41,454 nt of DNA from Kiritimatiellia bacterium (GCA_017648225.1 JAGCJE010000271.1:1-41454), one strand, 5' to 3'; positions 1 to 7,765 are shown, counted from the first letter of the stretch. Numbers and translations: made by a program. Notes: generated by a model from the sequence alone, not told the origin.

Positions 1-66
1 GATGAAAAATGTCCCGTGTCGATATTGTGAGACTCGTGTCCTCGGGTGTCACGATCGATGTGAAAA
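1..66. repeat. Left copy of the terminal 66-bp duplication
   Basis: These 66 bases recur without a mismatch at the right end of the window, 41389-41454. The duplicated piece lies inside an open reading frame, which is what an assembler leaves when it runs around a circle, so I read it as assembly overlap and not a biological terminal repeat. The unique genome would be 41,388 bp. Confidence 0.9.
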
Positions 67-187
67 ATATTTAGAATATAAGCGCGAGAGGGAGCAGATT
101 ATCAAGGCTCGACAAGGTGCGAACGACGCGAGTGGTCATATCGTTGATGTGCGGAGAAAGCAATTGAAGCGGAGGCGGAGAAAGTGA
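2..187 (+). CDS. Small Cys-rich phage protein upstream of the sigma-like regulator
   Basis: This 61-residue protein has two cysteine pairs near its N terminus (CRYC, then C16 and C20 in GCHDRCEKY), consistent with one bound metal, followed by a basic Lys/Arg-rich tail. Small proteins with a C-x2-C...GCH-x2-CEKY signature are common beside late-regulator genes of Bacillota phages; their function is unknown to me. The upstream sequence sits at the other end of the window: an AGGAGG at 41377-41382 precedes tandem ATG codons at 41387 and 41390, so translation begins there. Its last codons overlap the GTG start of the next gene by 4 bp, so the two are probably translationally coupled. Confidence 0.75.
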   Translation: MKNVPCRYCETRVLGCHDRCEKYLEYKREREQIIKARQGANDASGHIVDVRRKQLKRRRRK

Positions 188-606
188 ACGAGCAGGAAAG
201 AAACGCAAAGATCGATTATCTGAAATCGTACCGGTGGATTGAGGCCGAGATCATGGATGATGAGGAGCGTCTCGCTCGACTCGATGCTCGGTTGTATTCC
301 CCCGGTGCGGTGAAGATTTCGGACATGCCTCGAGGCGGTCAACCGATCACGATGGAAACTCTGGTCGCTGAAAAGATTGAATTGCAGGATCGCATCAATG
401 CGAAGAATGCTCGCCGCCGTGCGATCCTCGAATCAATCGAGCGTATGCCCAGCGAACGCGACCGGCGAATCCTCAAGCTCCGATTCGTGGACGGCATGAC
501 TCACGAGGAAGTCGCGGAGCGAATCAATTACTCCACGATGCAAGCTCGGCGATATTGTGACGCAGCTCTCGAGCGTTTCGATATGTTGAACATAAATGAT
601 CGTTGA
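184..606 (+). CDS. Sigma-70 region 4-like phage regulator (DUF1492-like)
   Basis: The protein has 140 residues. The N-terminal half is predicted coiled coil. The C-terminal part, roughly residues 90-135, has the sequence of a sigma region 4 helix-turn-helix: R-x2-ILKLRFVDGMTHEEVAERI followed by a second helix. Proteins of this type (DUF1492/ArpU-like) sit just before terminase in many Bacillota phages and are thought to switch on late transcription; that role is inferred here from position. It starts at GTG 184, overlapping the upstream gene, and the ORF ends in TGA before a 145-bp structured gap. It could act on the repeat-rich segment upstream (40970-41370), the only large non-coding stretch before the late genes. 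Confidence 0.8.
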   Translation: MNEQERNAKIDYLKSYRWIEAEIMDDEERLARLDARLYSPGAVKISDMPRGGQPITMETLVAEKIELQDRINAKNARRRAILESIERMPSERDRRILKLRFVDGMTHEEVAERINYSTMQARRYCDAALERFDMLNINDR

Positions 607-757
607 TGTTCTTGTATGTTCACGCCTTATGATATATCATGATATCGTCCCGCAGGTGGGGCGGACGACATGTGTCGTACGTGCGGGGCTACCTCCTTTC
701 TGCTAGGGTTCGCGTCTACACGAGTGGCGCGAGCCCGATTTATTTGGAGGGATGAAT
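607..757 (+). other. Structured intergenic segment with nested palindromes and two hairpins
   Basis: No gene is visible. The segment begins with overlapping perfect palindromes ATGATATATCAT (629-640) and ATATCATGATAT (634-645). Next comes a stem-in-stem: CCCGCA (649-654) pairs with TGCGGG (682-687) around an inner hairpin, ACGAC (665-669) with GTCGT (674-678). A third hairpin pairs GGGTTCGCG (706-714) with CGCGAGCCC (728-736) using one G-U pair and is followed by a T-rich stretch and the HNH ribosome binding site. It could be a terminator or attenuator, a non-coding RNA, or part of the packaging (cos) region, since it abuts the HNH gene. Confidence 0.6.
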
Positions 758-1162
758 ATGATTCTCAAACTGTGTAACAAGTGCGGCAAGCCGTGCGCGT
801 ATCCTGCGAAGTATTGCGATGTGTGTCTCCCCGATGTGCTCGCAGCACGAGAGGCCCGAGAAGCTGAGACGAAAGCCCGGGCGGATAAAGCGTATAACTC
901 TCGGCGTGATCCGAAGTATGTGCGCTTCTATCGATCGAAGCCGTGGCGAATGCTGTCGGCTCGATACATGCAGGATCATGCGTGGACTTGTGAACGTTGT
1001 GGTGGTCTCGCTGTCGAGGTTCATCACATGCAGCCGATACAAACGCCCGAAGGATGGGAACGGCGATTCGACGTAACGAATTTGAAAGCTGTATGTGTTG
1101 ACTGTCACAACAAAGAACATAATCGATTTCAATCAAAAGCGAAACGCTCTCAGAGGCTCTAG
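758..1162 (+). CDS. HNH endonuclease adjacent to terminase
   Basis: The protein has 134 residues from ATG 758, chosen over ATG 752 because the GGAGG is seven bases upstream of 758. An N-terminal zinc-knuckle-like segment (CNKC, then YCDVC) is followed by a charged linker and then the HNH fold: C-x2-CGG, the VHH of the catalytic beta hairpin, an Asn in TNL, and C-x2-C-HNKEH. HNH proteins encoded beside terminase in HK97-type cos phages cooperate with the large terminase in cutting DNA during packaging; that function is inferred from family and location. A strong terminator overlaps the end of the gene. Confidence 0.9.
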   Translation: MILKLCNKCGKPCAYPAKYCDVCLPDVLAAREAREAETKARADKAYNSRRDPKYVRFYRSKPWRMLSARYMQDHAWTCERCGGLAVEVHHMQPIQTPEGWERRFDVTNLKAVCVDCHNKEHNRFQSKAKRSQRL

Positions 1163-1190
1163 GAGCCGATTTGAGGCGTTTTATTTTTAT
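1142..1190 (+). terminator. Rho-independent terminator at the end of the HNH gene
   Basis: An extended stem is built from AAACGC (1142-1147), CTCA and GGCTC on the left and GAGCC, TGAG and GCGTTT (1176-1181) on the right, with the gene's TAG stop near the loop, followed by TATTTTTAT. It should separate HNH transcription from the packaging region downstream. Confidence 0.7.
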
Positions 1191-1209
1191 GCGAACATTT
1201 CCTCGATGA

Positions 1210-1248
1210 GTTACGAAACGTGACTCTGAATGTCATTCTGTGACTCTG
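1210..1248. promoter_or_regulatory. Operator-like palindrome and 20-bp-spaced direct repeat before terminase
   Basis: Bases 1210-1224 read GTTACGAAACGTGAC, matching the operator family of the immunity region (26547-26703) and the sites at 28930 and 31751. GTGACTCTG occurs at 1220-1228 and again at 1240-1248, exactly 20 bp apart. Two readings are possible: a repressor site lying outside the immunity region, or repeated binding sites for small terminase or another packaging protein. The first motif is close enough to the phage operators that I prefer repressor binding. Confidence 0.5.
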
Positions 1249-1315
1249 GGAGGGGTGTCTGAAAAAGTTTGAAATAATATCGGGGGAATCGGTGCAGGGG
1301 GAGGTCTTTAGAGCA
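1245..1315. other. Candidate cos / packaging-start segment
   Basis: Between the HNH terminator and the next gene lies a G-run-rich non-coding stretch with three polypurine blocks: GGGAGGGG (1248-1255), ATCGGGGG (1279-1286) and GCAGGGGGAGG (1294-1304). Conserved G-rich segments between HNH and small terminase genes are typical of Gram-positive cos phages. The cut cannot be placed from sequence alone, and the structured segment at 607-757 is an alternative site. Confidence 0.35.
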
Positions 1316-1367
1316 AAAACTCCCTTTTGAAAGTCAATGAAGGTCAAGCGTGAAAGGTGGTAGCAAA

Positions 1368-1634
1368 ATGAGCAAGAACGACGCCATGCTGAACAAGGCA
1401 AAAAGAGTGGTTATTGATTATTTCAACAGTCGTTGCGATCGAACTGATAATTTTAAGCTGACCGAGGACGATGTGTTCATCGTTTGGTTCAGCAAAACGC
1501 TCCAGAACTGGAAAGCACTTGTGAGCACCACGGTTTTCGACGGTATGTATTATGAAGTCACCTATAACGGCGACAAGAAGGAGACCTACGTTGACGCCTA
1601 TAAGAAATGGGAGAACAAGTGCATACCCGATTAA
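1368..1634 (+). CDS. DUF6275-family small phage protein
   Basis: The 88-residue protein is recognised by its core VWFSKTLQNWKALVSTT followed by DGMYYEVTYNGDKKETYVD, characteristic of DUF6275 proteins of Bacillota phages. No function is established. ATG 1368 was chosen because AAAGGTGG lies seven bases upstream; ATG 1350 further upstream lacks a binding site. The gene sits between the cos-like region and small terminase. A role in packaging is possible only by position. Confidence 0.75.
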   Translation: MSKNDAMLNKAKRVVIDYFNSRCDRTDNFKLTEDDVFIVWFSKTLQNWKALVSTTVFDGMYYEVTYNGDKKETYVDAYKKWENKCIPD

Positions 1635-1671
1635 GCGAGCGAATTGATTGGCGAATGGAGGTGCTCGCTCA

Positions 1672-2148
1672 ATGGGACGCAATAAAGAACCGATCGCTCT
1701 CGTTCAGGCGAAGGGCAAAAAGCACCTGACGAAAGCAGAAATCGAACAAAGAAAATCCGAGGAGCTCGACGTTCCCACTGACGCGATTGAGGCTCCGTCG
1801 TATCTGACGAAAGCACAGAAAGAGGAGTTCGACAAGATCGCAAAGATTCTCATCGATCTTGAGATCATGACGAATCTCGACTGTGACGCGCTCGCCGGTT
1901 ACATTGTCGCGCGTGACGGGTGGGTCATGGCTGGTAAGAAACTCCGCTCGAAAGATGTGAGGAACGATCCGTCCATCTTCGACAAGTGGACGAAAATCGA
2001 AGATCGATATAGAAAGCAGATGCGCAGCGCGGCCTCCGATCTCGGTCTGACGATCACCTCTCGAGGAAAGATCGTCGCTCCGGTCAAGGAAACGCCGACG
2101 CCGCCTGAGAATAAATTCGCGGTGTTCGCGGGTGGCGGTGGATCATGA
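1672..2148 (+). CDS. terS: Terminase small subunit (P27 family)
   Basis: The 158-residue protein should recognise phage DNA and bring it to the large subunit for packaging. It has the P27-type layout: a basic N terminus, a helical segment around residues 45-100 (YLTKAQKEEFDKIAKIL, then NLDCDALAGYIVARD), and a later segment RYRKQMRSAASDLGLT, typical of P27 proteins, before a Gly-rich tail. ATG 1672 follows a GGAGGTG. Its stop overlaps the start of the large subunit by 4 bp (ATGA), which fits coupled synthesis of the two subunits. Confidence 0.9.
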   Translation: MGRNKEPIALVQAKGKKHLTKAEIEQRKSEELDVPTDAIEAPSYLTKAQKEEFDKIAKILIDLEIMTNLDCDALAGYIVARDGWVMAGKKLRSKDVRNDPSIFDKWTKIEDRYRKQMRSAASDLGLTITSRGKIVAPVKETPTPPENKFAVFAGGGGS

Positions 2149-3872
2149 TGGATCGAGTCACAGAACACGCGACCCGGGTCGTCGCCGATCCGCATGCTGA
2201 GAATGCCGGACGACTCCACGTCCTCGCGTGTAAGCGACATTTGAAAGACCTCGAGCGTCAAGGCTCGAGCGAATTTCCGTATGTGTGGGATGAGAAAGCG
2301 AGCGATCGCGTCCTCCGATACTCCGAGACGCTGACCGTCCTCGAGGGTTCAAAGCCTCGCCCGGTCAAGTTGCTCGACTGTCAAGCGTTCGACGTGGGCG
2401 CGACGTTCGGTTGGAAGAAGCTCGACGGGAACCGTCGATTCCGCCGCCGATACAAGTCCGTTGCCCGTCAGAACGGCAAGACGTTCGAGAACGGCATCAT
2501 CGGCTCGTATATCTCGAATTTCTCCGGCTATAAATACGGTAAGCTGTTCACCGTCGCGACAAAACAGGCTCAGGCGAAACTTGCATGGGATGAAATCGCG
2601 AAATTCATTCGCGCTGACAAGGATCTGAGCGAACTGTTCCGGATTCAGGACTATAAGCTCATGATCACGGCTCTGCAAACGTTTTGCACGATCGAGGCTC
2701 TCTCGAAGGAGCGCAGTCTCGACGACGGTTTCCGATCGATCTTCGCGAGCGTGGACGAAATCCACCAACATCCGGACAACTCGATTTATAAAGCCATTTA
2801 CAACGGTCAGCGATCTCTCCCTGAGGCTCTCGTCTCGATGATCACGACCCGAGGCAAAAAGCTCAACTCCTTTTGTAAGGAGATGGACGACTATTGCATC
2901 TCAATCCTCTCCGGTGTCGCCACCGCTGAGGATTTTTTCATTGATATCTATTGTCTCGACGAGCATGACGACATCTGGAATCCGGAGAACTGGATCAAGG
3001 CGAACCCGTTCCTCTGCTCCACGTCGCACGGACGAGAGACGATCGCCCGAGACGCTCAGACCGCAAAGGACATGGGCGGCGCAGACCTCCGAGATTTCAT
3101 CACGAAAGGTCTGAACATGTGGGTCACGTCCTCTGACGACGCGTTCGTGGATGCTGAGAAGTTCGCCCGATGCGGTTCCGACCGTGACCTCGAGCATTTC
3201 CGAGGCCGTCAGTGTTACGTCGGACTCGACCTGAGTGCCGGCGGCGACCTCACGACGATCGCGCTCGAGTTCATCAAGGACGACGGCTCTCCGTATTTCT
3301 GGAGTCATTCGTTCATGCCGAGGGGTCGACTCGACGAGCACATCGCGAGCGATCTCGAGCCCTATGACGTGTGGGAGGCCGAGGGCCTGATCACCGTCAC
3401 CGGCGGGGAGATGGATTTCAAAAACGACTATAAATTCATTATGAAAACACTGCGCGATCTGATCGCCGAATACGAGATCAAGCCTCTCGGCATCGCCTAC
3501 GACCCGCACAACGCCGACGGCATTCTCTCCGATCTGGAGGGGTTCGGCGTTCCGCTGATGATGATCACGCAGTCGGCGCGATTCCTCAACGACGCGACCG
3601 TGGACATTCGACTCCTCGTCAAGTCCGAAAAGTTCGAGTATGACCGGCGAAATGAGCTCATGGCGAAATCGTTCATCGACGCCGCCGTCATTCGAAACTC
3701 GTTTGATGAGGAGAAGGTCGACAAGAAACCCGGAGCGCGTACATCTCGAATCGACCCGGTCGACGCTTGCGTGGATGCTCACACGATGTATCTCAAGACT
3801 CGCGAAACCGTCAAGGTCGATGTCGAGAGCGAGCTTGCAAAGTATCTCCAGATGATGAATTGGAAGAGGTGA
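2145..3872 (+). CDS. terL: Terminase large subunit
   Basis: This 575-residue protein is the ATP-driven packaging motor and nuclease. A Walker A-like SVARQNGKT lies at residues 105-113, and Walker B with the catalytic glutamate (ASVDEIHQH) at about 201-209, followed by a TTRG coupling motif. The C-terminal RNase H-like nuclease carries GLDLSAGGDLT near residue 359, YDPHNADG, and a final Asp cluster near DPVDACVDA. Length and order match Terminase_1-type enzymes of HK97-like phages. A second ATG follows at 2148. It lies directly between small terminase and portal, the usual order. Confidence 0.95.
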   Translation: MMDRVTEHATRVVADPHAENAGRLHVLACKRHLKDLERQGSSEFPYVWDEKASDRVLRYSETLTVLEGSKPRPVKLLDCQAFDVGATFGWKKLDGNRRFRRRYKSVARQNGKTFENGIIGSYISNFSGYKYGKLFTVATKQAQAKLAWDEIAKFIRADKDLSELFRIQDYKLMITALQTFCTIEALSKERSLDDGFRSIFASVDEIHQHPDNSIYKAIYNGQRSLPEALVSMITTRGKKLNSFCKEMDDYCISILSGVATAEDFFIDIYCLDEHDDIWNPENWIKANPFLCSTSHGRETIARDAQTAKDMGGADLRDFITKGLNMWVTSSDDAFVDAEKFARCGSDRDLEHFRGRQCYVGLDLSAGGDLTTIALEFIKDDGSPYFWSHSFMPRGRLDEHIASDLEPYDVWEAEGLITVTGGEMDFKNDYKFIMKTLRDLIAEYEIKPLGIAYDPHNADGILSDLEGFGVPLMMITQSARFLNDATVDIRLLVKSEKFEYDRRNELMAKSFIDAAVIRNSFDEEKVDKKPGARTSRIDPVDACVDAHTMYLKTRETVKVDVESELAKYLQMMNWKR

Positions 3873-3877
3873 AAACG

Positions 3878-5167
3878 ATGGGCGTTTTCAAAAAGTTTCG
3901 CGGATGGTTCTCGCGAAAATCCGTGTCCAGAAGCACGGAGGTCGATCGGCTGCTGACGTTTCTCGGGGTCGATAAGTCAACCGGGAAAGCGATCAACGAG
4001 GCGACTTATTTCGCGTGTCTCCGACTGCGAAGTGAGTCCGTCGGCAAGCTCCCGCTCAAGCTGATGCGATACACCGATCGACACGGCGTTCAGACGATGC
4101 GTCGTGATCCACGTTATCGCATTCTCGGCAGCAGACCGAACCCGTATCAGACGGCGACGACGTTCTGGAGCACGGTCGAATATAATCGATCGCATTTCGG
4201 CAACGCATACGTACTGATTCACGGCGCGGGTGCAAAAATGACGCTGTGGATCCTCCCGTCTGATCAGGTGACGATCGTCAACGACGACAAAGACCTGTTC
4301 AACCGAGGCGCGGACAAAATTTATTATGTGTATTCCGGAGCTCAGGGAACGTATACGTTCAGCGATGAGGAGATTCTCCATTTCAAAGAATCGAGCACGT
4401 TCGACGGCATCACCGGCGTATCGGTGCGTGATCGACTGAGCTCTGTCATTGAGGGCAACGTTGACGCTCAGAAGATGCTCAACAAGATGTATCGTAACGG
4501 GTACACCGGAAAAGCTGTTCTTCAGTATACCGGTGATCTGAGCGACGATCTCGTCAAGACTTATGTCAAGGGTATCGAGAGATATGCAAAGGGCGCGAGC
4601 CTCGACGCTGACGGCGAGGAGATTTCAACGATCATTCCGATCCCGGTCGGATCGACTCTGACCCCGCTGAACGTCAAGCTCACCGACGGTCAGTTCCTCG
4701 AGATCAAGAAGTATTCGGCTCTCCAGATCGCTGCCGCGTTCGGTATCAAGCCGAATCAAATCAACGATTACGAGAAATCGTCGTTCGCGTCTGGCGAGCA
4801 TCAGCAGCTCGCTTTCTACGTCGACACGATGCTGTACATCCTCAAACAGTACGAGGAGGAGCTCTCTTATAAGCTGCTCTCGACTGAGGAGATTGAGGAG
4901 GGTCTGTTCTGGAAATTCAACATCGACGTTGTCTTGAGAGCCGATTTCGCGACAAAGGTGGATTCGCTCTCCAAGGCGGTCAATAATTTCCTGATGACCC
5001 CCGATGAGGCTCGAGAAAAACTCGACCTCGGAACTGTGGAGCACGGCGACCGACTGCTCGGTCAGGGAGCGAACATCTTCCTCGATCAGATCGGCGCACA
5101 ATATAATGCTCAATCACCGGCGGCACAACCGAAGCCGGAGGAAGGAGAAAGCGAAAATGAAAGATGA
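3878..5167 (+). CDS. Portal protein (HK97 family)
   Basis: The 429-residue protein forms the dodecameric DNA channel at the unique capsid vertex. Signature stretches include NEATYFACLRLRSESVGKLPLKL near residue 40, a GNAYV segment, LHFKESS.. and GVSVRDRLS, and a late IAAAFGIKPNQINDYEKSS segment typical of HK97 portal proteins. ATG 3878 follows GAAGAGGTG; longer upstream extensions would run back into the terminase gene. Its last 11 bp overlap the following protease gene. Confidence 0.93.
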   Translation: MGVFKKFRGWFSRKSVSRSTEVDRLLTFLGVDKSTGKAINEATYFACLRLRSESVGKLPLKLMRYTDRHGVQTMRRDPRYRILGSRPNPYQTATTFWSTVEYNRSHFGNAYVLIHGAGAKMTLWILPSDQVTIVNDDKDLFNRGADKIYYVYSGAQGTYTFSDEEILHFKESSTFDGITGVSVRDRLSSVIEGNVDAQKMLNKMYRNGYTGKAVLQYTGDLSDDLVKTYVKGIERYAKGASLDADGEEISTIIPIPVGSTLTPLNVKLTDGQFLEIKKYSALQIAAAFGIKPNQINDYEKSSFASGEHQQLAFYVDTMLYILKQYEEELSYKLLSTEEIEEGLFWKFNIDVVLRADFATKVDSLSKAVNNFLMTPDEAREKLDLGTVEHGDRLLGQGANIFLDQIGAQYNAQSPAAQPKPEEGESENER

Positions 5168-5963
5168 TTTCATGGAAAACATGCCCGAGGGTATGGTGTT
5201 CAAGGCGGCGGAAGTCGAAGCCTCCGCTATCACTGAGGACGATCTCCGAAAGATCAACAAACTGACGCTCGCTCCGCTGACGGCTGACGACGTGTTTGTT
5301 TTCAAGGCGGTTCTCGGTGACAACGAAACCGACGACCGCAATCACGAGCCGTTCAATCTGAACGCTCTGAAAGACCTGAAAAGACTGTACGTCGGAAAGA
5401 CTGTGATCAAAGATCACATGCGTCGGGCGGATAATCAGGTCGCTCGTATCTACGATACCGAGCTGATCTCGGAAGCCAAGACCACCGGCGCGGGTGAAGC
5501 CTATGCGCAGCTCGTCGCGAAATGCTACATGATCAAGACCTCTCGAAACGCCGATCTCATCAAAGAGATCATGGGCGGCATCAAGAAAGAAGTCTCGACC
5601 GGCATGTCGCCGAAGCGCGTAATCTGCAACATCTGCGGCACCGACAACTCGAAAACCTACTGTCCCCACTGGCCCGGTCGTGAATACGATCACGCTGAGG
5701 GAAAGAAGGTTTGTCAGATGACTCTCGACGGCGCGAAGGATGCGTTCGAGCTCAGTCTCGTCGCGGTTCCCGCACAGCGTCGAGCGGGTGTCGCTAAAAA
5801 CTACGGCGGCGAATCCGTCAAGGAAACCGTCGCACCCGAAGCGGTGGACGTTCCGAACGAGGAACCGACCACTCCTGATCCCAACATCAAGGACGCAGAG
5901 CTCCGACTGAGAGCGACTGAGTCCTTTTTGTTTACCAAGAACAACGAATCCGAGGAGGAATGA
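5157..5963 (+). CDS. Prohead protease-like protein with an embedded zinc knuckle
   Basis: The 268-residue protein occupies the protease/scaffold slot between portal and capsid. Features resembling HK97-type maturation proteases are a His in TVIKDHMRR (H87) followed by a NQVARI strand, a Ser in KKEVSTGMS (S147), and an ELSLVAVPAQ strand near residue 198. Between these is a Cys/His cluster, CNICG (C157, C160), YCPHW (C169, H171), YDH and KVC, which would bind zinc and is not part of the classical HK97 enzyme. The acidic, Pro-rich C terminus may act as an internal scaffold. The protease assignment rests on position and motif pattern, not a tested activity. Confidence 0.7.
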   Translation: MKDDFMENMPEGMVFKAAEVEASAITEDDLRKINKLTLAPLTADDVFVFKAVLGDNETDDRNHEPFNLNALKDLKRLYVGKTVIKDHMRRADNQVARIYDTELISEAKTTGAGEAYAQLVAKCYMIKTSRNADLIKEIMGGIKKEVSTGMSPKRVICNICGTDNSKTYCPHWPGREYDHAEGKKVCQMTLDGAKDAFELSLVAVPAQRRAGVAKNYGGESVKETVAPEAVDVPNEEPTTPDPNIKDAELRLRATESFLFTKNNESEEE

Positions 5964-5966
5964 ATC

Positions 5967-7097
5967 ATGAATAAGCGTATGCGTGAACTGCTGGCAAAGA
6001 TCGAAGCCAAGCAGAAGGAAGCCCGTTCCTACATGGACGGCGAAAACAAGGACGTGACCAAGGCTACCGCCCTGCTGGACGAGTGCGATTCTCTCAAGGC
6101 TGAGTTCGAAGCCGAGAAGCGTCTGTTCGAGGCCGAAAAGGCCGAAGTCGAGCCCGAGGCCGAGAAGAAGGTCGAGGAAAAGAAGCAGACCGACAGCGTC
6201 AAGGCGTTCGCCGATGCTGCTCGTAACGGTTTCCAGAAGGACATGAGCGAAGGTTCCGGCCTCGACGGCGGTTATACCGTTCCTGAGGACATCGTGACCA
6301 AGATCGAACACTATCGCGACGCAAAGGCATCTCTCCGTCAGCATGTCCGCGTCATTCCCGTTCAGACTATGTCCGGTGCTCGCACTTTCAAGGCTCGTGA
6401 AACCGTGACCGGCTTCTCCAAGGTGCTCGAGAATGGCAAGTTCGCCAAGAAGGCGACTCCCAAGTTCGAACGCCTGGCCTACAATATCAACAAGTTCGGC
6501 GGCTATTTCGTACTGTCTGACGAGGTCATCGAGGACTCCGACGCAAATCTGGTGGACGAGGTTGTCGCTCTGATCGGCGACGAATCCCGCGTAACCGACA
6601 ACGTCGAGATCATCTCCGCGATCAAGGCCGCGAAGCCCGCTCCCGTCAACTTCGAAGATCTGGACGGCATCAAGGAAGCTCTGAACGTGACTCTGGGTCA
6701 GGCATTCCGCGCGACCTCCAAGATCTACACCAACGACAACGGCCTCCAGTTCCTCGACACTCTGATCGATGGCAACAACCGTCCTCTGCTGGCTCCCTCT
6801 CCCGTCGAGCCGATGAAGATGGTTCTCGGCTGCGGCCCGACCACCGTCGAGATCGTGGTTCTGCCCAACTCCGATTTCCCGAATCTGGAGCAGGGTATCC
6901 CCTTCATCGTCGGCGATCTGAATGAGGGCGTCGCACTGTTCGACCGTCGTCGCGTGACTCTGAGTCAGTCCAAGACCGCAAGCGTCGAGGGCTACAACGC
7001 TTTCGAGCAGGGCGGTCTGCTGATCCGCGCTGACGAGCGCGCCGACTATGTCGTCCGCGATGCTGCCGCATTCGTGCTGGGCTATATCGCCATCTGA
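5967..7097 (+). CDS. Major capsid protein (HK97 fold)
   Basis: The 376-residue protein builds the icosahedral shell. The first 80 or so residues form a Lys/Glu-rich coiled coil like the HK97 delta scaffold domain, which is cut off during maturation. The mature part begins near the GLDGGYTVPEDI segment and carries RTFKARETVTGFSKV and FERLAYNINKFGGYFVLSDEVIEDS, typical of HK97-fold capsids. Codon use is distinct from most of the genome: CGT/CGC, CTG and AAG replace CGA and CTC, consistent with very high expression. A hairpin follows at 7108-7135. Confidence 0.95.
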   Translation: MNKRMRELLAKIEAKQKEARSYMDGENKDVTKATALLDECDSLKAEFEAEKRLFEAEKAEVEPEAEKKVEEKKQTDSVKAFADAARNGFQKDMSEGSGLDGGYTVPEDIVTKIEHYRDAKASLRQHVRVIPVQTMSGARTFKARETVTGFSKVLENGKFAKKATPKFERLAYNINKFGGYFVLSDEVIEDSDANLVDEVVALIGDESRVTDNVEIISAIKAAKPAPVNFEDLDGIKEALNVTLGQAFRATSKIYTNDNGLQFLDTLIDGNNRPLLAPSPVEPMKMVLGCGPTTVEIVVLPNSDFPNLEQGIPFIVGDLNEGVALFDRRRVTLSQSKTASVEGYNAFEQGGLLIRADERADYVVRDAAAFVLGYIAI

Positions 7098-7107
7098 TGA
7101 CTCTGAT

Positions 7108-7135
7108 CTCCCGCGTGGTTTCGACTGCGCGGGAG
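7108..7135 (+). terminator. Hairpin after the capsid gene
   Basis: CTCCCGCG (7108-7115) pairs perfectly with CGCGGGAG (7128-7135). No long T-tract follows, so it may be an attenuator or an mRNA-stabilising hairpin and not a full terminator. The position would let capsid mRNA exceed that of the connector genes. Confidence 0.5.
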
Positions 7136-7160
7136 AATCTATTTCGAGGAGGGGTTTGAC

Positions 7161-7460
7161 ATGAGTGCATTGTCTGTCCAAGATGTCAAGGATTATCTCG
7201 GCATCGATTTCGCCGATGATGCGACTGACCGCCTCGTGACTGCGATGGTGTCCACGGTTGACGGGTACATGAAAGGTGCTCTCGGCGCGGGTTATCCGGC
7301 TGATGACGAGCGCGTGAAGATGGTTGCAAAGATCATCATCTCCGATCTGTACGATCACCGCGACCTCTCCGACAAGGTCACCGGGGCGACACGTCGCCTC
7401 GTGGATTCGATGCTCCAGCAGGTGCGACTCGAGATGAGAGCGGCGGGTGATGGCGTATGA
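7161..7460 (+). CDS. Head-tail connector (gp6-like)
   Basis: The 99-residue protein matches gp6-like connectors: SVQDVKDYLGIDFADDATDRLVTAMV at the start, then an all-helical body with IIISDLYDHRD and a C-terminal LVDSMLQQVRLEM. Such proteins form the ring bound beneath the portal. AGGAGGGG precedes ATG 7161, and the end overlaps the next gene by 4 bp (ATGA). Confidence 0.85.
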   Translation: MSALSVQDVKDYLGIDFADDATDRLVTAMVSTVDGYMKGALGAGYPADDERVKMVAKIIISDLYDHRDLSDKVTGATRRLVDSMLQQVRLEMRAAGDGV

Positions 7461-7765
7461 CGTACAATCTCCCGATCATGCTGATCATGTACAACGACAG
7501 CTCGAGCGCGTGGGAGGACGTTGCTCTCCTGCATGCCCGGATCAATAAGACCGGCGGCTCTGAGAACTGGAGCTCCGGCGCGTATCAGAGCCGAGCGACG
7601 CTGACGTTCGAGGTGAGATATTCGCCCGTCGTCGCGTCGATCTTTTTGAACACGCAGCTTTATCGCATCCGGCACAACGGCGCGGAGTTCGATGTCGAGG
7701 ACGTGGACGATTATCTCCAGCAGCATCGAACCCTCAAGATCGTGGGGGTGGCGCGGGGTGTCTAA
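7457..7765 (+). CDS. Head closure / head-tail adaptor protein
   Basis: The 102-residue, beta-rich protein lies in the position of SPP1 gp16-type stoppers. YQSRATLTFEVRYSP and LYRIRHNGAEFDVEDVDDYLQQHRTLKI match the usual pattern of Phage_H_T_join-like adaptors, ending in the conserved dimer-like KIVGVARGV tail. It should seal the connector after packaging. The end overlaps the GTG start of the next gene. Confidence 0.8.
   Translation: MTYNLPIMLIMYNDSSSAWEDVALLHARINKTGGSENWSSGAYQSRATLTFEVRYSPVVASIFLNTQLYRIRHNGAEFDVEDVDDYLQQHRTLKIVGVARGV

Noticed and set aside
1..66. Biological direct terminal repeat
   Set aside because: The duplicated 66 bp begins and ends inside a gene at arbitrary points and is more easily explained by overlap from circular assembly.
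607..757. Possible tRNA in the structured segment
   Set aside because: No cloverleaf, T-loop consensus or acceptor stem with CCA-type geometry could be drawn; stems fit simple hairpins.
4980..7358. A 792-codon open frame on the minus strand opposite portal, protease and capsid genes
   Set aside because: It mirrors the codon structure of the plus-strand genes (CGA/TCG-rich DNA leaves the complementary frame open), has no ribosome binding site, and gives no recognisable protein.
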